NCBI GenBank assembly: GCA_900315245.1
Contig: OMYJ01000005.1
Coordinates: 1-64,000, forward strand
Direction: 5' to 3'
Source: an uncultured Bacteroidales bacterium
GTDB lineage: Bacteria; Bacteroidota; Bacteroidia; Bacteroidales; WCHB1-69
Length of the DNA stretch: 64,000 bases
The position numbers and the translations under genes were made by a program. Numbering within the stretch: position 1 is the first letter of the stretch; each line of letters begins with the position of its first letter. The notes below the pieces were generated by a model that saw only the letters and a program-made list of their open reading frames with translations, made no database searches and was not told where the DNA came from. Shown one piece after another: positions 1-9,100 of this stretch.

Positions 1-2019
1 GATGAATGGCGTTTCTTCCCCTGTATTCCACAGATAGTCAGTGGCTTCCGAGACGGCGGTGAGTACCAGCTCGCCGATGTCGCAGAAGTCGCCCTCGGAG
101 GTGATGATCGACAGGGAGGGTTGCGCGATGACTTTGAGCGTGAGGAGGACAACACTGTCGCAGCCGATGACGGATGCAAAGGTCAGCGTGTCAAAAAGGA
201 CGCGCCCCACAGAATCTGTGCGGTCGGAGGTGATGTGGAACCCGTGCCCATGGTATGCGTTCCCCACGCATACACTGTCCGCAAGAGTTTCGGTCAAGAC
301 ACTGTGTATCTGTATGTAAACACTGTCGTATAGCGTATCGTAAAGGGGCTCGTCCAGACACTCGGACACATGAACCCCCGTCAGAGAGTACCATCCTGAC
401 ATTTCGGGAAGTGCGCTTGCCAATGTGTCGGAAACGATGACTTCTCCCTCTGGTCCAAGCAGGGTTAGTTCAGTGATGTTATCCGCCGAATAGGAGAGGA
501 AGATGCTGTCGCCTTGGCAATAGTCAGTGGGCATGGTCGCGTTCCATACCAGCAATGCGTGCTCGGTATAGTCGGTAATATGCATGCTCCGACAGCCACC
601 TTCGAGATTTGGTACGAACCAGGTCGGGTTGTAATCCATCATAACGGCGAAAAATGGCCCCAGGGTGTTTCGGGTGTAGCTGTTGTACCAGTCCGTCACG
701 GTTTGGCGATAGTAGAAAAGATTGGTGCCGGGGACGGGCTGCCAGTCCGTGGGGTTGAAGGTGTAGTAGGTTGTGATGTTGTTGGAAGCATCGAATTGAC
801 TGCTTTCAAAACCGTTGATGTAAGCCTGCTCACAGAGAAGGGTCGTCACCGTGATGCGGTCGGCGAGCCCTCCCTCCGGAGCTTCAGCATTATAGAAGAG
901 CTTGTCGGTCGTAAGACAACGCAGGGGGGCGGTAACGTGTCCGCTCAGTTCGGTGTAGGCACCGGTAAGCTGGAAGACCAACACGGGCTTGTCGGCCACA
1001 ATGTGAATCGGCGTGTTGTCGGGGAAATGGTAAGCGGTGCGGTCGCCGCGCTGCATGCCGGTATATTGCACAGGTGTTCCGGCCGTGTGGACAGTGATGC
1101 TGGTGTTGTCCTCAAGGATGTAAATCAGCGCGTAGTCGTTGCCCTGGCCGTTGTAGGTGTTCTGGGCGTCCGGGGGTGACGGCACCGCCACATATTCGGT
1201 TCCGGCTTCCGATTCCGGGAGTAGCTGGTCGCAAACCACATCGATGTGAATGCCATCCACGGTGACAGCATCGTCGGTCATATCCACGGCCACGGGCTTG
1301 TTTGAGGTGATGGTGGTGCCGCCGAGATGCCCCTCTGCCGACTGCGAGGCGGCGGCGAAACAATAGACTTGACCCCGGTTGAGCGAAACACTGAACGATT
1401 CGTTTGCGGGATGTGTTCCGCCGTACAAGTCAACGGTAGGCGTGACGGTGATGAGCGTGCCATCTTCCGTGGCAATCACCTCCACACTGTTGCGGGATTC
1501 GGGACAGCTTGCGGAGTTGGGGAACTGCCACTGCGTGGGGATCATGAACTGTGTGCCGAGGGCACTGCGTCCTTTCAGCAGGTAGGTGGCGGAGTTGCGG
1601 TTGAGGATGCTCATGCGGGCCACAATGTCAACGGGGGATACCAGCCGGTAGCCCCAGTTTGAGACCGTGTTATAGGTACACATGGAATCAATGTTCCCGG
1701 TCCCGTAAGACTGCAAGCCGAACGGGTGGCCGTTTTCATACATGTAATTCCCATACACGGTGGCTAATCCCACATTGATGGTGACACCCGTTGCCGGTTG
1801 TTCAATCGTGGCGGTGAAGTTTACTTCCGGTGTGAAATCGTAGAAGTCCACGTACTGTTTGAACCATCCCGTAGGAACAATGTGGGTTTTAGGAAAAGCG
1901 AACCAGAACTCGTTGTCAACCTGTGCGTCGCACCAAAATGGCCACGATGCCAAACCGAAATATGACACGATGACCAAGACCGACAGGAGCTTCCTCGTTT
2001 GGGCAAGATTTACAATCAT
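1..2019 (-). CDS. Secreted repeat adhesin with IgGFc-binding-like N-terminal domain (C-terminus outside window)
   Basis: The frame is open for 673 codons from the ATG at 2019 to the window edge. A signal peptide covers about residues 10-33 (hydrophobic stretch, cleavage near CDAQ). The mature protein starts with NEFWFAFP and contains VEVIATEDGTLITVTPT and a LNRGQVYCF motif, the pattern of the IgGFc-binding N-terminal family (PF17517) found in large Bacteroidota surface proteins. Further on the protein switches to repeats: GCDSVV at 619-624 and a WNTGEET motif at 664-670. The same two repeat types build the protein at 6116-12184, so a shared surface role is likely. A T9SS sorting domain would be expected beyond position 1 but cannot be seen. 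It follows the TMTC-like gene on the same strand after 168 bp. Binding to IgG Fc itself is not implied; the ligand is unknown. Confidence 0.8.
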   Translation of the reverse strand, partial: MIVNLAQTRKLLSVLVIVSYFGLASWPFWCDAQVDNEFWFAFPKTHIVPTGWFKQYVDFYDFTPEVNFTATIEQPATGVTINVGLATVYGNYMYENGHPFGLQSYGTGNIDSMCTYNTVSNWGYRLVSPVDIVARMSILNRNSATYLLKGRSALGTQFMIPTQWQFPNSASCPESRNSVEVIATEDGTLITVTPTVDLYGGTHPANESFSVSLNRGQVYCFAAASQSAEGHLGGTTITSNKPVAVDMTDDAVTVDGIHIDVVCDQLLPESEAGTEYVAVPSPPDAQNTYNGQGNDYALIYILEDNTSITVHTAGTPVQYTGMQRGDRTAYHFPDNTPIHIVADKPVLVFQLTGAYTELSGHVTAPLRCLTTDKLFYNAEAPEGGLADRITVTTLLCEQAYINGFESSQFDASNNITTYYTFNPTDWQPVPGTNLFYYRQTVTDWYNSYTRNTLGPFFAVMMDYNPTWFVPNLEGGCRSMHITDYTEHALLVWNATMPTDYCQGDSIFLSYSADNITELTLLGPEGEVIVSDTLASALPEMSGWYSLTGVHVSECLDEPLYDTLYDSVYIQIHSVLTETLADSVCVGNAYHGHGFHITSDRTDSVGRVLFDTLTFASVIGCDSVVLLTLKVIAQPSLSIITSEGDFCDIGELVLTAVSEATDYLWNTGEETPFI

Positions 2020-2098
2020 ACATAACCTCTCTCATCCATTATGTCGCACTAAATCCCGATTTTGTTACAACCCCAAACGAAAAAAAATTACTTATTCT

Positions 2099-2117
2099 TG
2101 TAAACTGTTTGTTTACA
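2099..2117. other. Perfect 7-bp inverted repeat in gap
   Basis: TGTAAAC and GTTTACA flank a 5-base loop in the 168-bp gap between the TMTC-like gene and the adhesin. It could be a regulator site or a weak hairpin; in the minus-strand transcript a T-run follows only after more than ten bases, so a terminator is not convincing. Confidence 0.3.
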
Positions 2118-2156
2118 GTGATTTACTATGTCAAAAACGGTTATTGCCCTAAGGCT

Positions 2157-2190
2157 TCAATAACCAATAACCTATAACCCATAACCATTA
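2157..2190. repeat. Short-period repeat, AATAACC family
   Basis: Degenerate units of AATAACC/CATAACC occupy this stretch and run into the stop codon of the TMTC-like gene. Closely similar blocks, including the preceding GCTTC, occur at 12339-12376 (before leuS) and 63583-63614 (before the response regulator). Confidence 0.75.
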
Positions 2191-4224
2191 CTGATATTTC
2201 TCCGCTTCCGCTATGTCTCCTTTGTCCTTATACATATTGTAAAGGTTGAACCGGATGTTTTTGTCATCCGGAGAGAGTTCGAGGGCATGCAGCAGACATT
2301 TCTCCGAGTTGGCGAAATCCTTTTTGATGGCGTAGCAAATGCCCATGTTTTCCCATGCGCTGCTGAAATCAGGTTTTTCCGCGACAACCTCCTCGAAAAT
2401 CTTGATGGCATCGTCCAGTTGCCCGTATCCGCGGCCTAACACATTGCCTTTCACGTTTTTGGCTATAATATTGTTGGGCTCTTTTTTCAAGATTTTGTTG
2501 ACCTCGCGCCAAGCGTCATCCACTTTCCCCTCGTCGAGCAGTTTGTTGACGGGGTCGAGCTCGTGTGCTTTCTGCGACTGTGTGGCTGCGGTCAGCAGGT
2601 TTTGGGCTTGGATGTTGTCTGGATCGATAAGCTTGGCGTTGCTCGCCGCTTGGATAGCAAGATCCGGATTCTCATCCAGATAGGCGAGTTCGCTGAGCAG
2701 CAAGTAGGCGTTCAGCGCACTGTTGTCCAATTTCAGCGCTTTGTCCAGATACTTGTAGGCATCCCGCTTGTCGCGTTCTTTGTGACTCTTTTTCCAGATT
2801 TGCAGACAGCTTCCGCCAGCCGAAATGTTGCACTTGATACTGTTTTCAGAAGTCTTCACGTCCGTCAGGAAGAGCGTGAAGTCGTCTTTCCATGTGAAGT
2901 TGCGGGTGAAAGTCTTGATGCCGAACAACAAGCAGACCACACCGGCGACGCCGATGGCGGTTTTCTGCAGCGCGGGTGTGGAGGCGGTGCTCAATCGATA
3001 GAGCCACCATCCCACAATCAGCGTGAAACCAATGGACGACATGAACACAAACCGCTCGTTCATGAAGGTGCCCACGTTGAACAGCAGGTTGGAGACAATC
3101 GAGAAGGTGATGATGAAGTAGAGGATGCCGAATGCGGGTACGGTCTTCTTTTTCAGTTGCCAGATGCCGTAAACCGCCAAAGCGATGCAACCGATCAAAA
3201 TCAACCAAACCAGCGGGTTGCTGAAGTCGGTGATGGCAATCTGGTGAGGGTAGTAGTCGTGGGTGAGCGGATGGGGGATGAACAGCAGTTTGAGGTAGAT
3301 GCCCCATGTGATCAACACGGTGGCAATCTGTTGTGCCCGTGTGGAGTTGACGTATGGATTGTTGAGGATGTTGCCCGTCATGTCGGGTGGCATCATGCTG
3401 CCCAACACTTTGTAACGCACAACGATAAAGAAAATGCTGCTTAACACAATGGGAATCAGCGTGATGAAATAGTCTGCAGTGCGTTTGTTGTGGTTTTGGT
3501 AGTAAAATAGTGACAACGGCAATACAGCGAGGAATGTGACCGTGTTTTCCTTTGAGAAGATGCCGAAAGTGAAAGCCAGAAAACTGAGTATCAGCCAGTA
3601 CCATTTCCGAGTATCGACATATTTCAGGGAACACCATAGCGCAGCGAATGCACCGAGCATGGCGAAAATCTCGTCACGGCCTTTCACGTTAGCCACCACT
3701 TCTGTGTGTATCGGGTGAACTGCGAAGAGCACCACGGCGAAGAAAGGTAGCGACTGAAACCACTTTTTCCCCTCGTGCTGCGGGAAAATTTTGGCCAGAA
3801 CTTCATAGAGCAGAAGGCATAACAATATGTAATACAACACATTCATCAGATGGCTGACCACGGGCATAGGCGTTTCGTAGAAGTAGGCCTCGTTAGCCAT
3901 GTTGTGCAGGTTGTGGTAGTCGTCCAGATTACCGATTTTTTCCTTGATGTGCCTTCCAAATAGTTGGCATTCAATCATATAAGACAGCTGCGACATCGGA
4001 CGGTAACGCCCACCGGCCACGAGGGAGTGCTCGCTGCCGAAATAACCGGTGAATGTGTCTTCGGTGAAAATGCCTTTCACGCCCTCCCATCCGCCTTGGA
4101 TGGTGTATTTGCTCTCCAGAATGACCATTCGGTCGTCAAGCGCGAAGTGCAGGGTGAGGGTGTTGGCGTAGCAGAGCAGGGCGAGGATGGAGATGATGAT
4201 GCGATGTAGGTTTTGTTTTTTCAT
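2188..4224 (-). CDS. TMTC-like GT-C membrane protein with C-terminal TPR repeats
   Basis: The protein has 678 residues from the ATG at 4224. That start gives a KK-rich N-terminus followed by a membrane segment; an in-frame start at 4290 would translate a low-complexity repeat. The N-terminal two thirds are multi-spanning. The first outside loop has Asp30-Asp31 (FALDDR), the position of the acidic pair in GT-C glycosyltransferases. HPIHTE at 170-175 and KGRDE at 181-185 match the signature of the TMTC family, known in animals as O-mannosyltransferases. Residues about 490-678 form TPR repeats. Bacterial relatives are common but their substrates are mostly unknown. The gene lies 72 bp downstream of kdsA on the same strand and may share its transcript. 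Glycan transfer to an exported protein is an inference. Confidence 0.75.
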   Translation of the reverse strand: MKKQNLHRIIISILALLCYANTLTLHFALDDRMVILESKYTIQGGWEGVKGIFTEDTFTGYFGSEHSLVAGGRYRPMSQLSYMIECQLFGRHIKEKIGNLDDYHNLHNMANEAYFYETPMPVVSHLMNVLYYILLCLLLYEVLAKIFPQHEGKKWFQSLPFFAVVLFAVHPIHTEVVANVKGRDEIFAMLGAFAALWCSLKYVDTRKWYWLILSFLAFTFGIFSKENTVTFLAVLPLSLFYYQNHNKRTADYFITLIPIVLSSIFFIVVRYKVLGSMMPPDMTGNILNNPYVNSTRAQQIATVLITWGIYLKLLFIPHPLTHDYYPHQIAITDFSNPLVWLILIGCIALAVYGIWQLKKKTVPAFGILYFIITFSIVSNLLFNVGTFMNERFVFMSSIGFTLIVGWWLYRLSTASTPALQKTAIGVAGVVCLLFGIKTFTRNFTWKDDFTLFLTDVKTSENSIKCNISAGGSCLQIWKKSHKERDKRDAYKYLDKALKLDNSALNAYLLLSELAYLDENPDLAIQAASNAKLIDPDNIQAQNLLTAATQSQKAHELDPVNKLLDEGKVDDAWREVNKILKKEPNNIIAKNVKGNVLGRGYGQLDDAIKIFEEVVAEKPDFSSAWENMGICYAIKKDFANSEKCLLHALELSPDDKNIRFNLYNMYKDKGDIAEAEKYQ

Positions 4225-4236
4225 TGTTTTATTTTT

Positions 4237-4298
4237 GGACTGAGGATTGAGGACTGAGGACTGTGCATTTCTATAAGTCTCAAGTCTCAAGTCTCATT
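4237..4298. repeat. Short-period repeat, GGACTGA / AAGTCTC units
   Basis: Two blocks of near-tandem units (TGAGGACTGAGGACTG and AAGTCTCAAGTCTC) fill the gap between kdsA and the TMTC-like gene and reach the kdsA stop codon. Confidence 0.7.
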
Positions 4299-5109
4299 AC
4301 AGAATGGCTTTTCGTATCCGTAATAATTTCACGAGCAGAGATTTGAGTTCGGAAAGCGGCAGCATGTTCGCGCCATCGGAGAGGGCTTTGGAAGGCTCGG
4401 GGTGCGTCTCCATGAAGAGGCCGTCGAAGCCGACTGCGACACCCGCTCTGGCGATGGTCTCGATGAGGTCGGGACGGCCGCCGGTGACGCCGGAAGGCTG
4501 GTTGGGCTGCTGCAGCGAGTGGGTGCAGTCGAGGACTACAGGACAGCGGTTCTCCTGCATCGCCTTGACCCCCCGGAAATCGACCACGAGGTCCTGATAG
4601 CCGAAGGTGGTGCCGCGCTCGGTGAGCATCACGTGCGGATTGCCCGCTTCGCGCACTTTCTCAACCGCATTGCGCATCGATTCCGGCGACATGAACTGCC
4701 CTTTCTTGATGTTGACGGTTTTCCCGGTCTTGGCCGCCGCCACCAACAGATCCGTCTGACGACAGAGAAACGCAGGAATCTGCAGTATGTCAGCCACTTG
4801 CGCTGCCCAGACGGCCTCGCCTTCGGTGTGGATGTCCGTCACGATGGGGATGTGGAGCTCCTCCTTGACTTCCCGAAGTATTGCCAAAGCCTGTTCGTCA
4901 CCGATGCCGGTGAACGAGTGCAGTGACGAGCGGTTGGCCTTCTTATAGGATGCCTTGAAAAAGAAGGGTATGTCGAGTTCACTGCAAATATTTTTGATCT
5001 CTCGGGCAATACGTAGTGTGATTTCTTCGCCCTCCACCACGCAAGGACCTGCTATGAGGAAAAAATTGTCATTTTTCGGCGCGGGATAGCCGGGTAATTC
5101 TGGAAACAT
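4297..5109 (-). CDS. kdsA: 2-dehydro-3-deoxyphosphooctonate aldolase (KDO-8-phosphate synthase)
   Basis: This 270-residue protein has the normal family length. It condenses phosphoenolpyruvate with arabinose 5-phosphate to KDO 8-phosphate, the first committed step to the inner-core sugar of lipopolysaccharide, in the cytoplasm. Recognisable motifs are LIAGPCVVEGE, FKASYKKANRSS, VTDIHTE, QIPAFLCRQTDLL, KKGQFMSPESM and GGRPDLI. Cys23 in AGPC is the residue that separates the metal-dependent class (as in Aquifex) from the metal-independent enterobacterial enzyme, which has Asn there, so this one is predicted to need a divalent metal. A Bacteroidota promoter element lies 22 bp upstream of the start. 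Confidence 0.97.
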   Translation of the reverse strand: MFPELPGYPAPKNDNFFLIAGPCVVEGEEITLRIAREIKNICSELDIPFFFKASYKKANRSSLHSFTGIGDEQALAILREVKEELHIPIVTDIHTEGEAVWAAQVADILQIPAFLCRQTDLLVAAAKTGKTVNIKKGQFMSPESMRNAVEKVREAGNPHVMLTERGTTFGYQDLVVDFRGVKAMQENRCPVVLDCTHSLQQPNQPSGVTGGRPDLIETIARAGVAVGFDGLFMETHPEPSKALSDGANMLPLSELKSLLVKLLRIRKAIL

Positions 5110-5130
5110 TTTTTCAAAATTTTAAGGCGG

Positions 5131-5138
5131 CAAAGGTA
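5131..5138 (-). promoter_or_regulatory. Promoter -7 element for kdsA
   Basis: On the minus strand this reads TACCTTTG, matching the Bacteroidota -7 consensus TAnnTTTG, 22 bp before the kdsA ATG. Confidence 0.7.
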
Positions 5139-5169
5139 CATAAAATACGAATACCACCATGTGTCTTAA

Positions 5170-5224
5170 GGTTCAAAGTTCAAAGTTCAAAGTTCACAAG
5201 TCACAAGTCACAAATCACAAATCT
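5170..5224. repeat. Short-period repeat, TTCAAAG / TCACAAG units
   Basis: Near-tandem units drift from TTCAAAG to CACAAGT and ATCACAA across the divergent gap between kdsA and the glycosyltransferase. A related block lies at 23697-23757. Confidence 0.75.
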
Positions 5225-5234
5225 AAAAAAAATG

Positions 5235-5244
5235 TATTTTTGCA
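5235..5244 (+). promoter_or_regulatory. Promoter -7 element for the family 2 glycosyltransferase
   Basis: TATTTTTGCA matches the Bacteroidota -7 element and lies 25 bp upstream of the ATG at 5270. Confidence 0.75.
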
Positions 5245-5269
5245 CCTGAATTGATCTCAATCAATTATC

Positions 5270-6016
5270 ATGCTGAAAGATAAGAAGATAGTAGTTGTCA
5301 TGCCGGCGTATAATGCAGCGCTTACGCTGAGGAAGACGTATAGCGAAATACCCATGGATATTGTCGATGAGGTTATTCTGGTGGACGACAAATCTTCCGA
5401 TGAAACGGTTGAAACAGCGAGAACTATTGGGATTCAGCATGTTATAAGCCATGAGGTGAATAAGGGTTATGGCGGTAACCAGAAAACCTGCTACCAAAAA
5501 GCGTTGGAGCTTGGCGCGGATGTGGTCATCATGCTGCACCCCGATTATCAGTACACCCCGAAGCTGATAGAGTCCATATCCTACATGATAGTCAACGGAT
5601 TGTATCCTGTCGTGCTCGGGTCGCGCATCCTCGGCAACGGTGCGTTGAAAGGTGGGATGCCGCGTTACAAATACTTCTTCAACCGCTGCCTGACCTGGTT
5701 CCAGAATGTCATGACCGGCCAAAAGCTGTCTGAATACCACACGGGCTACCGCGCTTTCTCACGGGAGGTGCTCGAGAGGATTCCCTTTATGCAGAATTCC
5801 GATGATTTTGTGTTTGACAACCAGATGCTTGCGCAGATCATTTACGCGGATTTTGACATCGGTGAAATCACCTGTCCGACCAAGTATTTTCCAGATGCCT
5901 CTTCCATTAATTTCAAAAGAAGCTGCCGATATGGATTTGGAGTGCTGGCCACCTCGTTCCAGTTCAGGCTCCAGAAATGGCATCTCGCAAAATTCCGTTT
6001 GTTTGACGGATTGTGA
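5270..6016 (+). CDS. Family 2 glycosyltransferase, DPM1-like
   Basis: The protein has 248 residues with a GT-A fold signature: VVVMPAYNA at the N-terminus, VILVDDKSSDET for nucleotide binding, and a glycine-rich NKGYGGNQKT segment. The position of the usual DxD has HPDYQY, as in many members of the dolichyl-phosphate-mannose-synthase-like subgroup. There is no C-terminal membrane segment, so it is a single-domain cytoplasmic enzyme that could charge a lipid carrier or add a sugar to a glycolipid. Its own promoter lies just upstream and the next gene has another, so it is probably monocistronic. Donor and acceptor cannot be read from sequence. Confidence 0.88.
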   Translation: MLKDKKIVVVMPAYNAALTLRKTYSEIPMDIVDEVILVDDKSSDETVETARTIGIQHVISHEVNKGYGGNQKTCYQKALELGADVVIMLHPDYQYTPKLIESISYMIVNGLYPVVLGSRILGNGALKGGMPRYKYFFNRCLTWFQNVMTGQKLSEYHTGYRAFSREVLERIPFMQNSDDFVFDNQMLAQIIYADFDIGEITCPTKYFPDASSINFKRSCRYGFGVLATSFQFRLQKWHLAKFRLFDGL

Positions 6017-6059
6017 CATTCTCACATTTTTTACATATATAGTATATTTATAAAAATCG

Positions 6060-6069
6060 TATTTTTGCA
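6060..6069 (+). promoter_or_regulatory. Promoter -7 element for the giant repeat protein
   Basis: TATTTTTGCA lies 46 bp upstream of the ATG at 6116. A TTG start at 6065 in the same frame would fall inside this element, which argues for the ATG. Confidence 0.75.
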
Positions 6070-6115
6070 CATTTTTGTGTTTATATCTTTTTTGAATAAT
6101 TATAAATATACTATA

Positions 6116-9100
6116 ATGGATAAGAAAGTGATACTCAGTCGGTTGTTGCTTCTTTGTGTGGTGTTGCTGCTTATGGGCAACAGCATGGTTCACGCGCAGA
6201 ATCAATCATTTCAGACCGACACAGTCATTCATCAGGAATTCGGTTGCGACAGTTATCTCCTGCCGGCCAATCATACCGTCTATTATGCCGATACCGTAAT
6301 GAAAATTCCGCATTATATTGCTGATCAGGGAATTGTGTATATGGATGTATTGGATGTGTATCAGATCACCATTGGACACAGCTATGATTATAAAGACACG
6401 GTGACGGCACGCGTGTGCAGGAACAATCTTCCGTACGCTTATCATGGGAATTTCTACACAAAGCCTGGAAGCTATTGGGTGAACACCCCCACATTGCAGG
6501 GATGTGACAGCCTTCGTACTTTAGTGAACCTGGTGGTTCTGGAAGGGCAGAGGGACACCACGTTTGTTTCAATGTGCAATGCGAATCCGGTTGTGGTCAA
6601 CGGCATCACGTTCCCCAATCCAGGAACGTTCAATTTCCCGCAGGGGGTGGATGATGACGGATGCCCTGTCGTGCAGACCTATGTGATTACGCAATATCCT
6701 GAGATCGTCGATACCGTGGATCTGTTGGTTTGCCAGAATGAGCTTCCGTATCCTTATATGGGGTATGGCTTAACCAATCCGGGCAATTACAGAGTGCATT
6801 ATGAGGCAGAAGGGGGCTGTGACGCCATCAAATATGTCCGATTCAGAGTGTGTCCCGTTTACGAGTATTATGACACTGTTGAGGTGACCGTTTGTGAAAC
6901 AGAACTTCCGTATGAGTATGGAGGAGAGGTGTTTAACGCTGGCGGAACCTATCAGGTGACTGTTCCTAACCGTTGCGGATGCGACAGCCTTTTCGTCACT
7001 CTGAATCTGCAGGTCCTTCATCCACAGATAGAGACGGATGTTCAGGTAGTCTGTGCGGCAGATTTCCCTTATGTTTACGACTCTTTGCATGTTTTTTCGA
7101 AACCGGGCAGCTATTACATCAATGACGATGCTGATTCAACGTGCAGCCTGTTTACCCATTTGGTTTTGAGTGCTTATCAACCCGTTTACGATACCCTGAC
7201 AATATGTACCACCGATAGCTCTTATACATTTGAGGATACTGTCTTCACCGCTTCGACCGTATATACGTATTCCGACACGAATATGTATGGATGCGTTGAT
7301 TACCATACCCTTCAGGTTAACTTGAACACCCAACTGGTGTATGACACCCTTGTGGCGTCGATTTGTGCATTTGAAGCACCGTTTGTCTTCCATGGCGTTG
7401 AATATTGGTATAGTGGTGGTTATGATGTAGTGCTTCAAAACCGGCAAGGTTGCGACAGCGCCAGTGTCCATTTGGTGGTGAACATGATTCCGAATCCGAT
7501 TTTGAACAAAAATTTCACGATTACCAGAAATGATATTCCGTTTGTGTATTATGACAGTGTGTTCACGGAAACAGGCAATTATATGTTGCAGATTCCGGCT
7601 GCTTCAGAGACGGAGTGCGACACTCTCCTGTATATGCGCCTTGTAGTCCAGCCTGTTTACAATCAGACTGTTGACACTACGGTGTGCGCAAACAATGTCG
7701 TGAACTACCTGGGCGAAGACATCACCAGGGAGGGGACTTATAAGTTTGTCTATCATTTTGAGGATTACGACAGCATTATCACGCTGAATGTACATCATCT
7801 CCCCACATACGTGGATGAAACGGTTAATGTGACCGTAGGAGAATTTGATTTGCCATATCGTTTTGCGGACAATCTCTATTATGAGGCTGGATATTACGAG
7901 CAGGTGTTGCCGACCGTGTTGGGGTGTGACAGTGTGGTCTCCTTGAATTTGACAGTGATGCCTGCTATCATCAATAATGACACTATATTTAGAGAATTGT
8001 GCTCCAATGATTTGCCGCTGCTGTTGTTCGACAGTGCGCTGACGGAAGCTGGCGTTTACCGTTTTTTGACCCATACGGAGGAAGCCTTTGTTGATTCCGT
8101 ATTTTACGTAAAATTGGATGTGAAGGAGTCGCCGACATTGGTCATTGCCGACACGTCATACCTATGCGCGGGTAGCGCAGTGACTTTGACGGCGCAATCC
8201 ACGGGCAGCATTTACAGGTGGAACAACGGGGAACTTCAGCCCTCTATCACAGCGACTTTGCCCGGACAATATGGGGTTACGGTGACCAACGCTTTTGAAT
8301 GTTCCTCCTCTGCCACGGTTCAGGTCATTCCGGCAGATCTTCCGGAAGCGGAGATTGTGGGCGACAACCAGGTGTGTAACGGCAGCGACCTCCTTTTGGA
8401 GGCGGTGGGCGGTACGGATTACTTGTGGAGTAATGGGTCTGTGACAAGCGAGGTGACGGTGTCCCCAACGGAAAACACTACCTATACGGTTACGGTAAGC
8501 AATGTTTACGGCTGTTCCGTGGTGAAAGATATTGCTGTGACGGTGAATCCGTTGCCGGAACTCTCCCTTCAAGGGAACAACAGTATATGTGCGGGTTCTT
8601 CAACCACGTTTTACGCTACCGGAGCCCAGAACTATCAGTGGAGCAATGGCGTGAATGCCGACCATGTCACTGTCGGAACAGAAGGCATATATACGGTGAC
8701 GGCTACCGATCTGAACGGTTGCCAGAACAGCACTTCGGTTGTGCTGACAGTCCATCCTCTTCCTGTCATTAAAATTAATGGTAGAAATACATTCTGTCAG
8801 GGCGGTAGTACAACGATAACCGCAACGGGTGCAAACACTTACGAATGGAGTTCGGGTGAGGTGACCCAGTCTGTTGTGGCTTCATACGTGGGTTCCTATA
8901 CCGTGACGGGAACGGACCAATACGGGTGTTCTGCTACGAAAAACGTCATCATAACCCAGTCAACAGTCAATGCCAGCATTTCAGGAAACCTCTATTTCTG
9001 CCATGGTCAAAGCACCCTCTTGACGATTACGGGGGATGCGGGAAACACTTACCATTGGTTTGATGGTAGCTCAGCAAATACCATCAATATCAGTACGCCA

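Noticed and set aside
514..1179. Long plus-strand frame (221 codons)
   Set aside because: It is the antisense shadow of the adhesin gene, whose minus-strand frame is open across the whole segment and has recognisable domains.
6065..6115. Upstream TTG start for the giant repeat protein
   Set aside because: It falls inside the promoter -7 element; the ATG at 6116 gives a normal signal peptide.
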